A model generated the notes under the pieces. That model did no database searches. It saw nothing but the letters and a program-made list of their open reading frames with translations, and was not told the origin of the DNA. The position numbers and the translations under genes were made by a program. Positions 34,259 to 42,857 of a stretch of DNA of 64,000 nt are shown here, in pieces. Source of the DNA: Microbacterium aurugineum (GTDB lineage Bacteria; Actinomycetota; Actinomycetes; Actinomycetales; Microbacteriaceae); NCBI RefSeq assembly GCF_023101205.1, contig NZ_CP078078.1, positions 2,365,411 to 2,429,410 on the forward strand. The letters run 5' to 3'. Numbering within the stretch: the stretch's first letter is position 1; each line of letters begins with the position of its first letter.

Positions 34259-35194
34259 TCAGGCGAGCGCGGCGATGGCGTCGCGGAGGATGCCGTCGGC
34301 ACCCTCGAGAGCCGAGGCCGCGGACTGCGGCGACGCACCGCTGGCGAGCATCAGCAGGGCGAGCTTGACGGAGCCGTCCGCCCCCTCCAGAGCGGCGGCG
34401 GCTTCCTCGATCCCGACGCCGGCGAGCTGCGAGACCGTGCGGATCGACCGCGCACGCAGCTTCTCGTTGGTCGCGAGCAGGTCGACCATCACGCCGCGGT
34501 AGGTCTTGCCGAGGTTGATCATCGAGAGCGTCGTGAGCATGTTGACCACGAGCTTCTGCGCGGTACCGGACTTCAGGCGCGTGGAGCCGGAGATGAACTC
34601 GGGCCCGGTGACGACTTCGATCGCGATCTCCGCGACGGCACCGATCTCGGATGCGGCGTTGGACGCGATCGCGACCGTGAGCGCCCCGACACTGCGGGCG
34701 TACTCCAGGCCACCGACGACGTAGGGCGTGCGTCCTGAGGCGGAGATGCCCACGACGGTGTCGCTCTCGGACAGGTCGAGCTCGCGCAGGGAGGCACCCG
34801 CTGCGTCGGCGTCGTCCTCGGCATTCTCGACGGCCGAGCGGATCGCGATCTCCCCGCCGGCGATCAGGCCGACGACCAGTGAAGGATCCGTGCCGAACGT
34901 GGGCGGGCACTCGCTCGCGTCGAGCACACCGACGCGCCCCGCGGTCCCGGCTCCGATGTAGATGAGTCGTCCCCCGCGCCGGAACCGCGCGGTGATGCCG
35001 TCGACGGCCGCGGCGATCTCCTCGGCGCGCTCGGCGACGGCTTCGGGTACGCGGCGGTCCTCGGCGTTCATCCTCCGCACGAGCTCGGCGGTACCGAGGA
35101 GGTCCAGGTCGCCGCGCTCGGTCGTGGAGGCCTCGGTGTCGAGGTTCTCCAGCACCGAGAGGAGAGCGGCGAGACGGGGGGTGTCATTCGGCAC
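34259..35194 (-). CDS. murQ: N-acetylmuramic acid 6-phosphate etherase
   Basis: The 311-residue enzyme splits MurNAc-6-phosphate into GlcNAc-6-phosphate and D-lactate during cell-wall sugar recycling or uptake. SIS-domain signatures are clear: LIYIGAGTAGRVGVLDASE, ECPPTFG, GISASGRTPYV and the ending helix bundle. GTG at 35194 is the likely start (AAAGG upstream, matching the family's beginning); the frame extends 29 codons more. It overlaps the kinase gene by 11 bp and is probably co-transcribed, under the RpiR regulator. Confidence 0.93.
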   Translation of the reverse strand: MPNDTPRLAALLSVLENLDTEASTTERGDLDLLGTAELVRRMNAEDRRVPEAVAERAEEIAAAVDGITARFRRGGRLIYIGAGTAGRVGVLDASECPPTFGTDPSLVVGLIAGGEIAIRSAVENAEDDADAAGASLRELDLSESDTVVGISASGRTPYVVGGLEYARSVGALTVAIASNAASEIGAVAEIAIEVVTGPEFISGSTRLKSGTAQKLVVNMLTTLSMINLGKTYRGVMVDLLATNEKLRARSIRTVSQLAGVGIEEAAAALEGADGSVKLALLMLASGASPQSAASALEGADGILRDAIAALA

Positions 35195-36077
35195 GGTGCA
35201 CGAACCTTTCATGGGGGAGATCATCGCGGCGCGCGAGCAACTGCGCGCCGTCGAGGGCGTCGCCCGCAGCCGGTACGACACGGCGACCGGCGGCGAGGAG
35301 GGAGGATCCGAGGGCGGCGCGGAACCAGGAGTGTTCGGCGAGCCCTCCGTGCACGACCACGTCGCAGGTCACTGCTGAGGCGGCGACCGCGGTCGCGGTG
35401 AGCAGTCGGACCCCCTCGGTCACGATGCCCGAGGCGACCGGGTCGCCCGCTTCCGCCGTGTCGAGGACGAGAGGCGCCAGGGTGGCGAGATGGCGGGCCA
35501 GCGGCGCGCTCCGGGCGAGCCAGCCCTGGATGTCGGAGGCAGCGCCGACCGGATCCGCGAGCGCGGCGGTGAGCGCGGTCGCCGGGCCGAGTCCGTCGTC
35601 CGCACGCAGCACGGCGCGAAGCCCCTCGCGGCCGAGCCACGATCCACTGCCGAGATCTCCGAGCTCGGGACCCCAGCCGTCGACGAGTCTGACGCCATCG
35701 GCGTCGATCCCGAGTGCCGCGGCACCGGTGCCGGCGATCAGGAGCACACCGGGCGCCCCCTCGAGGGCACCGGCATGGGCGGTGACAACATCGGAGGCGA
35801 CGGCGACCCGCGCCGCGGTCGCCGCGGCCAGGCGCCCCGCGAGTTCCCGGGCGGCTTCCGGGGCGAGCCAGCCCCCGGCGGCACCGACCCCGATGCTGTC
35901 GAGGACCGGTGCATCGGCGAGCAGCGGGAGGATCGCATCGAGAGCGGCATCGACGCCGCCTGCCGCGGCGAGCCCGGGCGCTCCCGTCCCCGAGCGCTCG
36001 ATACGCGTAGCGTCGTGGATGACGACTCGGCACCGTGACTTGCCGAGATCGACGGATGCGGTCGACTGCGCGGTCAT
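35184..36077 (-). CDS. BadF/BadG-type sugar kinase, probable MurNAc/GlcNAc kinase
   Basis: A 297-residue ASKHA-fold kinase. VDLGKSRCRVVI is phosphate loop 1, VLLIAGTGAAALG the second and WGPELGDLGSGSWLGREG the sugar-kinase signature of N-acetylglucosamine kinase-like proteins. By context it phosphorylates MurNAc (or GlcNAc) to give the substrate for MurQ. That would replace the PTS used in E. coli; no PTS gene is seen nearby. ATG at 36077 with GAGGAGAG. Confidence 0.85.
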   Translation of the reverse strand: MTAQSTASVDLGKSRCRVVIHDATRIERSGTGAPGLAAAGGVDAALDAILPLLADAPVLDSIGVGAAGGWLAPEAARELAGRLAAATAARVAVASDVVTAHAGALEGAPGVLLIAGTGAAALGIDADGVRLVDGWGPELGDLGSGSWLGREGLRAVLRADDGLGPATALTAALADPVGAASDIQGWLARSAPLARHLATLAPLVLDTAEAGDPVASGIVTEGVRLLTATAVAASAVTCDVVVHGGLAEHSWFRAALGSSLLAAGRRVVPAAGDALDGAQLLARRDDLPHERFVHRAE

Positions 36078-36112
36078 CGGCTCTCCTCGGACTCGGTCGG
36101 GACGTAACGAAA

Positions 36113-36137
36113 AGAGACTACATGCGACATAGACTCT
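36113..36137. promoter_or_regulatory. Inverted repeat in the kinase/RpiR divergent promoter
   Basis: AGAGACTA (36113-36120) and TAGACTCT (36130-36137) form an inverted repeat with 7 of 8 positions paired around nine bases. Direct repeats of GAAAAGA (36109-36115, 36140-36146) flank it. It is a good candidate site for the RpiR-type regulator encoded beside it. Confidence 0.5.
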
Positions 36138-36211
36138 CTGAAAAGAATTTACCATCCTTGTCGTGAGCCCCGTCACGACATACTGAGAATCCCACACCCC
36201 CGGAGGACTGA

Positions 36212-37069
36212 TTGAGCATCCAGTCGACGATCGAAGCCGCCGCCTCGACCCTGCCGCCGTCGCTCGCACGCATCGCCGCGGTGGTCCGAGAGAACCCCTC
36301 GATCGTCATCGACAAGACCATCAACGAACTGGCGGACGAGTGCCGGACCTCGGTCGCCTCCGTGGTGCGGTTCTGCCGGGCGATCGGATTCAGCGGCTAC
36401 GCCCCGCTGCGCATGGCGCTGGCGACCGAGCTCGGCAAGGAAGCGGCCCAGTTCTCCGCCCGCGGAGCCTTCGGATCGGAGATATCCGATGAGGACACCC
36501 TGCAGGAGGCGGTGTCGAAGCTCGCCGCACTCGAACTGCTGGCCATCGAGGAGACCGTCGCGCAGCTCGACTTCGACGTGCTCGAAGCGGCGATCGACGC
36601 GATCGACAGCGCCGACCGCATCCTGCTCTACGGCATCGGGGCGAGCCAATTCGTGGCCGAAGACCTCGCACACAAGCTTCTGCGCGTCGGACGCAATGCG
36701 CATGTGCTCTCGGACTCCCACGAGGCGGTCGCCGCCAGCGTCCTGCAGTCAGCGCCCACCGTCGCGATCGGGTTCTCCCACGCGGGATCGACGATCGAGA
36801 CCGTCCGCTTCCTCGAGACCGCCCGTGCCAACGGCTCCGCCACGGTGGCGGTGACGTCGGCGAAGGACTCCCCCCTCGCACGCGCGGCCGACCACGCCCT
36901 GTTCACCGAGGTGCGCGAATCGACCTTCCGCGCCGGAGCGATGGTCAGCAGGATCGCACAGCTCGCCCTCGTCGACTGCCTGTTCATCGGTGTGGCCAAA
37001 CGACGGTTCACCGAGACCGTCGACGCTCTGCAGCGCACCCGCGAGGCGACGCGCGCGCTCCGCGACTGA
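36212..37069 (+). CDS. MurR/RpiR-family regulator
   Basis: A 285-residue regulator: HTH_6 domain (1-77, with INELADECRTSVASVVRFCRAIGF) followed by a SIS sugar-phosphate-binding domain (about 110-270, with ILLYGIGASQFVAEDLAHK and IGFSHAGSTIETV). It likely senses MurNAc-6-phosphate or a related sugar phosphate and controls the divergent kinase-murQ pair. The start is TTG at 36212, supported by GGAGG five bases upstream. It converges with a membrane protein gene 18 bp beyond its stop. Confidence 0.9.
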   Translation: MSIQSTIEAAASTLPPSLARIAAVVRENPSIVIDKTINELADECRTSVASVVRFCRAIGFSGYAPLRMALATELGKEAAQFSARGAFGSEISDEDTLQEAVSKLAALELLAIEETVAQLDFDVLEAAIDAIDSADRILLYGIGASQFVAEDLAHKLLRVGRNAHVLSDSHEAVAASVLQSAPTVAIGFSHAGSTIETVRFLETARANGSATVAVTSAKDSPLARAADHALFTEVRESTFRAGAMVSRIAQLALVDCLFIGVAKRRFTETVDALQRTREATRALRD

Positions 37070-37087
37070 GGCCGGACGACCGACCGC

Positions 37088-38203
37088 TCACGTGGTCGCG
37101 CGCGCACCGATCGAGCCTGCGGTGCGCAGGAACACGATGATCCAGCTGAAGATCAGCACGGCCGCGATCAGCTCGACGGCGGTGAGGTTGTAGTAGCCGA
37201 CGGCGAAGAAGGCGGCGAGCAGGATGATCACGAGCACGTAGGCCCACCCCAGACCCACGAAAACCCGCGGGATCGTGCGGAGGAACCAGGGCAGACCCAC
37301 CACGATGACCGCGAACACCACGCACATCCCGGTCGCCACGGTGTTGTGCAGCAGGAAGAACTCGTCGACGGGGAAGAGACCGACGCAGGCGAGCAGGATC
37401 CCGAGCAGGATCAGGCCTCCCCTCACCATGAACCGCCCGCGGCGATCCACCGGATCCTCCGCGGGCAGACCCGCCGTCGCGTAGCGGGAGATCGTCGTCA
37501 CCATGATCCCGGCGATGACAAGCGTGGTGTTGAACGCGATCGAGGAGCTGTTGCTGCTCATGCCCAGCGCCGAGAGGTTGTCGCGCCACCAGTGCACATC
37601 GCTGGAGGCGAGCATGCTCGCGAACGCCCCCACGACCAGGAACACCGCGAGCACGAGGGAGAGCACCATCGGCGTGAGAGCGACCGCGCTGAGGAACGAG
37701 ACGTATCCGGTCAGCGCGAACGCCACGGCCACCAGCACGGCACCGGGGAACGCGTAGACCGGGGCGTCCGTGAAGCTCCGCTCGAGGAGCTCGGCGACCC
37801 CGAGCCATCCCAGGTACGCGATCGCCGCGTGCGCGAAGGCGATGGCGGCCAGGTCGTACCAGCGCAGCCGATCACCCGGAACGCTGAAGCCGTCGCGCGC
37901 AGCCCCGGGATCGACCTCCTCCGGACGGACGGCGAGGCGCCCGAGAGCGAAGGCGATCGCGGCGGCGAGCGCACCCCCGAAGGCGGCGAAGACGCCGATC
38001 GAGCCGGAACCGCTGATCGCCAGCTCGTGACCCCAGAACACCGGCAGCGCCACCAAGAAACCGATCACGAGGAAGGCACTGCCCACGATCAGGGCCGTGG
38101 CCTCGAACACCGCATCGGAGGCGTCCGGCCCGCGGACCTGTCGCAGCACCTGCAGCACACGGTCGGCGAGCGTCTTCATCGGTCGTTCGGTCACGGTCCA
38201 CAT
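37088..38203 (-). CDS. DUF998-like polytopic membrane protein
   Basis: A membrane protein of about 371 residues with roughly nine to ten transmembrane helices. The C-terminal half (FAVIVVGLPWFLRTIP) resembles the DUF998 family of unknown function. The central loop SSDVHWWRDNLSALGMSSNSS is a hydrophilic stretch that may be conserved. Start is uncertain: ATG at 38203 is chosen; ATG at 38179 (MKTLADRVL) is as plausible. No ribosome site is clear for either. Confidence 0.65.
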   Translation of the reverse strand: MWTVTERPMKTLADRVLQVLRQVRGPDASDAVFEATALIVGSAFLVIGFLVALPVFWGHELAISGSGSIGVFAAFGGALAAAIAFALGRLAVRPEEVDPGAARDGFSVPGDRLRWYDLAAIAFAHAAIAYLGWLGVAELLERSFTDAPVYAFPGAVLVAVAFALTGYVSFLSAVALTPMVLSLVLAVFLVVGAFASMLASSDVHWWRDNLSALGMSSNSSSIAFNTTLVIAGIMVTTISRYATAGLPAEDPVDRRGRFMVRGGLILLGILLACVGLFPVDEFFLLHNTVATGMCVVFAVIVVGLPWFLRTIPRVFVGLGWAYVLVIILLAAFFAVGYYNLTAVELIAAVLIFSWIIVFLRTAGSIGARATT

Positions 38204-38245
38204 CCTAGAAGTCGCCCACGCGGGCGGAGCCGGTGATACCATCGC

Positions 38246-38275
38246 GGAACGGATCGTATACAACGTCGTCGTTCC
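38246..38275. promoter_or_regulatory. Inverted repeat upstream of the AraC-type gene
   Basis: GGAACG (38246-38251) and CGTTCC (38270-38275) pair across 18 bases that include a likely -10 (TATACA). It lies 22 bp before the AraC start and may be an autoregulatory site. AraC proteins more often use direct repeats, so this is weak. Confidence 0.3.
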
Positions 38276-38296
38276 ACCATCCCGAGGTGATCAGTC

Positions 38297-39253
38297 ATGA
38301 ACGGTGCACCCGCCGCCACCGCCGAATCGGTTTCCACGCTCGTCGCGCGCAACATCAGCGACTTCCGCGCGGCCGTCTCCGAGTCGTTCGTCCCGTTGCA
38401 GGTCACGACCGAGGGCCCCGACCACTTCCGCGGGGTGATCCGCGGTGCCTCCGTGGACGAGGTGCACGTGAGCGACGTGCGCGCGACCTCGCACATCGTC
38501 GAGCGCACCCCCGAGCTCATCGCCCGTGGTGACCGCTCGTACTTCAAGGTCAGCCTGATGCTCGCCGGCACCGGTCTGCTGATCCAAGACGACCGCGAGG
38601 CCGTGCTGCAGGCCGGTGACCTCGCCGTGTACGACACGGACCGCCCGTACTCCCTGGTGTTCGACGAGGACTTTCGCACCATGGTCGTGATGTTCCCGAA
38701 GCATCTCATCAGCCTTCCCGCGGACATGGTCGGACAGCTCACCGCGGTGCGGATCTCCGGTCACGAAGGCCTCGGCGGCATGGTCGTGCCGTATCTCACG
38801 CAACTCGCCGGCAACCTGGATCAGCTCGCCGGCACGACCGGCGCACGCCTCGCGCACAGCGGGCTCGACCTCGTGACCACCGTCTTCACCCGCGAACTCG
38901 GACTCGACCAGGTATCGGCCGACCCGCACCGCGCTCTCGTCCAGCGCATCCGCGCCCACATCGACCGCAACCTGGCCTCGACGGACCTCGGCCCCGCATC
39001 GATCGCCGCCGCGCACTTCATCTCCACGCGCCATCTGCACGGGCTCTTCCAGGAGCAGGGAGTCACCGTCTCGACCTGGATCCGCACCCGCCGCCTCGAA
39101 CAGTGCCGCCGGGATCTGCTCGACCCGATGCTCGCCGACCGTCCGGTCGCAGCGATCGCCGCCCGGTGGGGCTTCGTCGACGCCGCGCACTTCAGCCGGG
39201 CGTTCAAGTCGACCTTCGGGGTCTCCCCCAGCGAGTACCGCGCCGGACACTGA
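38297..39253 (+). CDS. AraC-family transcriptional regulator
   Basis: A 318-residue protein with an N-terminal cupin-like ligand domain (about 40-190) and a C-terminal double helix-turn-helix (215-318: HFISTRHLHGLFQEQG, then WGFVDAAHFSRAFKSTFG). The layout is that of the AraC/NphR-like activators of aromatic or amine catabolism. ATG at 38297 has GAGGTGAT upstream. It lies just before the MoaF-SnoaL-ABC operon and is its likely activator. Confidence 0.9.
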   Translation: MNGAPAATAESVSTLVARNISDFRAAVSESFVPLQVTTEGPDHFRGVIRGASVDEVHVSDVRATSHIVERTPELIARGDRSYFKVSLMLAGTGLLIQDDREAVLQAGDLAVYDTDRPYSLVFDEDFRTMVVMFPKHLISLPADMVGQLTAVRISGHEGLGGMVVPYLTQLAGNLDQLAGTTGARLAHSGLDLVTTVFTRELGLDQVSADPHRALVQRIRAHIDRNLASTDLGPASIAAAHFISTRHLHGLFQEQGVTVSTWIRTRRLEQCRRDLLDPMLADRPVAAIAARWGFVDAAHFSRAFKSTFGVSPSEYRAGH

Positions 39254-39267
39254 CACCCGGTCCCGCT

Positions 39268-39321
39268 GCGGGATCGATGACGCTCCTCGGCGAGCGCCGT
39301 GGCGCCCGTTTTCGATCCCGC
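39268..39321. terminator. Inverted repeat after the AraC-type gene
   Basis: GCGGGATCGA (39268-39277) pairs with TCGATCCCGC (39312-39321); a GGCGAGCGCC-type inner stem lies between them. It follows the AraC stop by 15 bp and may end that transcript. The rest of the 229-bp spacer up to 39483 presumably holds the operon promoter (TTGACT near 39351 is a possible -35). Confidence 0.5.
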
Positions 39322-39482
39322 ACCGCGCTTGCCCCGGAGGGCACGCCGGTTGACTCTCGGCGCGCGATGGCGGCTGCGACCTTGAGGGGATGACGGGCGC
39401 GGACACAGCATGAGGCAAGCGCACCGCGATGAGGCGGTGCCCGGGGCGATGCGGCCCCGCCGCGTGCCACGTCAGGACCCCG

Positions 39483-40271
39483 ATGACCGACATTTCCGCC
39501 GACCCCGCCCTCGACCAGTGGCGCACCTATGACGAGTTCGCCGCGGGAATCGACACGTTCCGGCTGCCGAACACGACGCTCACCGGAACCGACCTCGCCC
39601 TCACGCTCGACGACGGATCGGCGCTGACCCTGCGGTTCGCCGACGACATCGTCACCTGGAACGGCCTCGAGGCATCCGGAGCCGACCCGTACGATGCCGT
39701 GCGGGTGCGGGAGGACGTGGTGTTCGTCAACGTCCCGCTGCAGAGCCGCCCCCGTGAAGCGATCACCGTCGTGTTCTCGACCGGCACGAACCGGGCCACC
39801 GTCATCCGCTCCCGGATCGCCGCCGAAGCCGTCGAGGGGATGCCTCAGGTCGGCCAGGATTTCTGGGCGGCGACGATCGACGGAGTTCCCGTGAGCGGGG
39901 AAGCCCCCGGCCCGAGCCGCGACCTCATCGGCAAGCGCAACCTCTACCGCTACAGCCCGCACCACCTGTACGAGCACGTGTACATCTCCAGCCAGCGCTA
40001 CGCCTGGCAGTGCGTGGAGGGCGTGCAGCGGGGCCACGGAGACATGGACCTGTCGACCGTGTGGAAGTTCGCCGACGGCCTGTACCTGTTCTGCTTCCGC
40101 GAGTTCCGCATCGCCGTGGCCAGCGTGTGGTTGCACGACCTCGGCTATCAGCTCATGACCACCGGGGTCTTCCTCGGACTCAACGGGGACGGCGACGCCG
40201 AGCACTCCCGCGGCGGCGGCCACATCTATCCGCTGGGCTCCGTCGTCTACCCCGACGCACAGCCCGTCTGA
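39483..40271 (+). CDS. MoaF-like protein (first copy)
   Basis: A 262-residue MoaF-family protein: an N-terminal lipocalin-like part (TGTDLALTLDDGSALTLRF) and a C-terminal part with YEHVYISS and WQCVEG. MoaF was named for the monoamine regulon of Klebsiella; its database label as molybdenum cofactor protein F is misleading, and no molybdenum cofactor genes lie here. The fold suggests a small-molecule isomerase, hydratase or binding role. ATG at 39483 with AGGA upstream; it begins the operon. A paralogue is at 49370. Confidence 0.85.
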   Translation: MTDISADPALDQWRTYDEFAAGIDTFRLPNTTLTGTDLALTLDDGSALTLRFADDIVTWNGLEASGADPYDAVRVREDVVFVNVPLQSRPREAITVVFSTGTNRATVIRSRIAAEAVEGMPQVGQDFWAATIDGVPVSGEAPGPSRDLIGKRNLYRYSPHHLYEHVYISSQRYAWQCVEGVQRGHGDMDLSTVWKFADGLYLFCFREFRIAVASVWLHDLGYQLMTTGVFLGLNGDGDAEHSRGGGHIYPLGSVVYPDAQPV

Positions 40272-40295
40272 CCCTCCGGCATCCGAGGAGACCCC

Positions 40296-40685
40296 ATGAG
40301 CAACGCAGACCTGATCCGAGAGCACTACGCCGCCAACGACCGCGGTGACCTCGACGGGATGCTGGCCCCGTTCGCCGCCGACATCCAGTGGACGGAGGCC
40401 GCCGGCTTCCCGTACGCCGGCACCTACATCGGTCCCGACGCCGTGGCCCGGAACGTGTTCGGCCGCATCCAGGAGGAGTGGGACGACTACACCGTCGCGA
40501 TCGACGAGGTCGTCGACGGCGGCGATGTCGTCGTGGGCATCGGCACCTACTCCGGCACGTACAGGCAGACCGGGCGGTTCTTCGCCGCACGTGTCGCACA
40601 CGTGTGGCGGGTCTCCGGCGGCCAGGTCGTCGCCTTCGAGCAGTTCACCGACACGGAACTCGTCAACCGCGCGCTGCGCACCTGA
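40296..40685 (+). CDS. SnoaL/NTF2-like small enzyme
   Basis: A 129-residue cone-barrel protein of the SnoaL/ketosteroid-isomerase-like superfamily (HYAANDRGDLDGMLAPFA, then VWRVSGGQVVAFEQFTD). Members are isomerases, cyclases, hydrolases or binding proteins, so the reaction is open. Its place between MoaF and the importer suggests work on the same intermediate. ATG at 40296, with GAGGAGA upstream. Confidence 0.85.
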   Translation: MSNADLIREHYAANDRGDLDGMLAPFAADIQWTEAAGFPYAGTYIGPDAVARNVFGRIQEEWDDYTVAIDEVVDGGDVVVGIGTYSGTYRQTGRFFAARVAHVWRVSGGQVVAFEQFTDTELVNRALRT

Positions 40686-40752
40686 ACACCGCACCATCCC
40701 CACACCGCACCACCTGACACAGCACCACCTGAACACGAGAGGCAGGAAGCAC

Positions 40753-41925
40753 ATGAACACACGAGCATCCGGCACTGCGGCGCTCCTCGCCGTGGCCGCC
40801 CTCACCCTCGCCGGCTGCGCCGGTGGAGACGGCGGCGCAGGCGGAGGCGGGGGCGACCCGATCGTCGTCGGCTCCGTCAACACCATCAGCGGCCCGGCGA
40901 CCTTCCCGGAGGCCTCCCAGGCTGCTGCCGCCGTGTTCGACGCGTTCAACGACGCGGGCGGGCTCGACGGACGCACGATCGACTACAAGATGCTGGACGA
41001 CAAGGGCGACCCGGCCACGGCCACGGCCTCCGCCCGGGAACTGGTCGGCAGTGACGGCGCGGTCGCGCTCGTCGGCTCCGCCAGCCTGATCGAGTGCGAG
41101 ATCAACGCCAAGTACTACGAGCAGGAGGGCATCCTCTCGATGCCCGGCATCGGGGTGGACACGGGCTGCTTCGCCAGTGACAACATCTCTCCGGCGAACG
41201 TCGGACCGTTCAACGATATGACCCTCACGCTGCAGTACGGCTCCGAGGTGCTCGGCATGGACGACATCTGCATCCTGCTCGAGATCGCCGGCTCGACCCG
41301 TCCGACCTACCAGGCCGCGATCGACAAGTGGACCGAGATCACCGGCAAGGAGCCGAAGTACGTCGACGACACCGTCCCGTACGGCGCTTCCGACTACACG
41401 CCCTACATCGTCAAGGCGCGGGACCAGGGCTGCAAGGCACTGGCGATCAACCCGGTGGAACCCGACGCGATCGGCCAGGTCAAGGCCGCGAACGCCCAGG
41501 GCTGGGATGACGTGACCTGGCTGTACCTCACCAGCGTCTACAGCGAGAACTTCGCCGACGCGATCGACAACGCGGGCGCCGGCATCTACGTCCCGGCCGA
41601 GTTCTACCCGTTCACCGACGACGACGAGATCAACGCCGACTGGCGCGAGTTGATGGAGGCCAACGACATCCCGCTCACCTCGTTCAGTCAGGGCGGCTAC
41701 CTCGCCGCGAAGTACTTCATCGAGGTGCTCGAGGGCATGGACGGCGACATCACCCGCGAGACCGTCTCCGAGGCTCTGAAGAGCATGGAGCCGATCGAGA
41801 ACCCGATGGTCGGGACGCCGTACGCGTTCGGCACGCAGAACACCGCGGGCTGGCCCATCGTCCTCGAGTCCGGCACCAACGCCTGGGAGAAGGTCGCCGA
41901 CGACTGGCTCCGCATCGGCGAGTAG
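40753..41925 (+). CDS. Branched-chain-type ABC substrate-binding lipoprotein
   Basis: A 390-residue periplasmic-binding-like protein of the LivJ/Peripla_BP_6 group. The lipobox LAGC places lipidation at Cys22, followed by a Gly-rich spacer and then IVVGSVNTISGPATFPE, the family's first strand. Members bind branched-chain amino acids, amides, urea or aromatic acids; the neighbours here (MoaF, SnoaL, SDR, amidohydrolase) suggest an aromatic or amide-type ligand rather than leucine. ATG at 40753 with GAGGCAGGAAG upstream. Confidence 0.93.
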   Translation: MNTRASGTAALLAVAALTLAGCAGGDGGAGGGGGDPIVVGSVNTISGPATFPEASQAAAAVFDAFNDAGGLDGRTIDYKMLDDKGDPATATASARELVGSDGAVALVGSASLIECEINAKYYEQEGILSMPGIGVDTGCFASDNISPANVGPFNDMTLTLQYGSEVLGMDDICILLEIAGSTRPTYQAAIDKWTEITGKEPKYVDDTVPYGASDYTPYIVKARDQGCKALAINPVEPDAIGQVKAANAQGWDDVTWLYLTSVYSENFADAIDNAGAGIYVPAEFYPFTDDDEINADWRELMEANDIPLTSFSQGGYLAAKYFIEVLEGMDGDITRETVSEALKSMEPIENPMVGTPYAFGTQNTAGWPIVLESGTNAWEKVADDWLRIGE

Positions 41926-41934
41926 CCACCCCTC

Positions 41935-41966
41935 GCCTGCCGTCGGGCGCATTCCCGGCGGCAGGC
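41935..41966 (+). terminator. Intercistronic hairpin after the binding-protein gene
   Basis: Arms 41935-41947 (GCCTGCCGTCGGG) and 41954-41966 (CCCGGCGGCAGGC) pair at all positions counting one G-U, around a 6-nt loop. As in the peptide importer operon, it separates the binding-protein gene from the permeases, where partial termination or 3' end protection is expected. Confidence 0.7.
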
Positions 41967-41996
41967 CCCCTCCCCTCGGAACAGAAAGGACGCCTC

Positions 41997-42857
41997 ATGC
42001 TGCAAGGCGCCATCGCCGGTCTCGCCGCCGGCGGCCTCTACGCCGTCCTCGGCGTGTGCCTGACGTTGATGTCACGCCTGGTGCGGGTGGTGAACTTCGC
42101 TCAAGCCGCGACCGGGATGTTCGGCGCCTTCACGGCGGTGTGGTTCGTGCGCGAGCTCGGTCTGCCGATCTGGCTGGGATCCGTCCTCGGTGTCCTGGTC
42201 GCCGGGCTCCTCGCCGCGGCGATCGGCTTCATCGCCGCCACCTGGCTCTCCGAGGCGTCGACCACCACGCGCTCGGCGATGACCGTGAGCCCGCTCCTCC
42301 TGCTCATCTCGATGTCGTTCATCCTGTTCGGCAACAAGCCGCAGCCGTTCACGCCGATCATCGCGGGCCCGGCCTTCTCGTTCGGCGGCGTCGTGATCAG
42401 CCAGGTCACGGTCGCGACCGTGGCGATGGCGATCGTCACGGCCATCGTCGTCCACCTCGTCCTGCGCCGCACGAGGGTCGGCACCCAGCTGCGGGCGCTC
42501 TCGGAGCGCCCGACCACCGCCGAGCTCCTCGGCATCCGCTCACGCCCGTTGTCGATCGCGGTCTGGTTCGTCACGGGCGTCATCAGCGCGATCGCGATCA
42601 TCATCGTCGCCCCCTCGCAGTCCAACGACGCGACCAGCCTGTCGATGCTCATCGTCCCCGCCGCGGCGGCCGCCCTGCTCGGCGGCTTCCGCCGACTCGA
42701 CCTCGCCGTCGTCGGCGGCATCGTCCTGGGCGTCTTGGGCGGCCTCGTCGCCCAGATCGACGAAGTGGCGCTGGTGCGCAACTTCCTCCCGTTCCTGTTC
42801 ATCGTCGTCCTGTTGCTCTGGACGCAGCGCAAGGAGGTGTGGGATGCCGCTCGCTGA
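41997..42857 (+). CDS. Branched-chain-type ABC permease, LivH-like
   Basis: A 286-residue integral membrane protein with about eight hydrophobic segments; it begins GAIAGLAAGGLYAVLGVCL, typical of LivH, and holds the cytoplasmic element LRALSERPTTAELLGIR. It forms half of the channel. ATG at 41997 has AAAGGA upstream. It overlaps the next gene by 14 bp. Confidence 0.92.
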   Translation: MLQGAIAGLAAGGLYAVLGVCLTLMSRLVRVVNFAQAATGMFGAFTAVWFVRELGLPIWLGSVLGVLVAGLLAAAIGFIAATWLSEASTTTRSAMTVSPLLLLISMSFILFGNKPQPFTPIIAGPAFSFGGVVISQVTVATVAMAIVTAIVVHLVLRRTRVGTQLRALSERPTTAELLGIRSRPLSIAVWFVTGVISAIAIIIVAPSQSNDATSLSMLIVPAAAAALLGGFRRLDLAVVGGIVLGVLGGLVAQIDEVALVRNFLPFLFIVVLLLWTQRKEVWDAAR

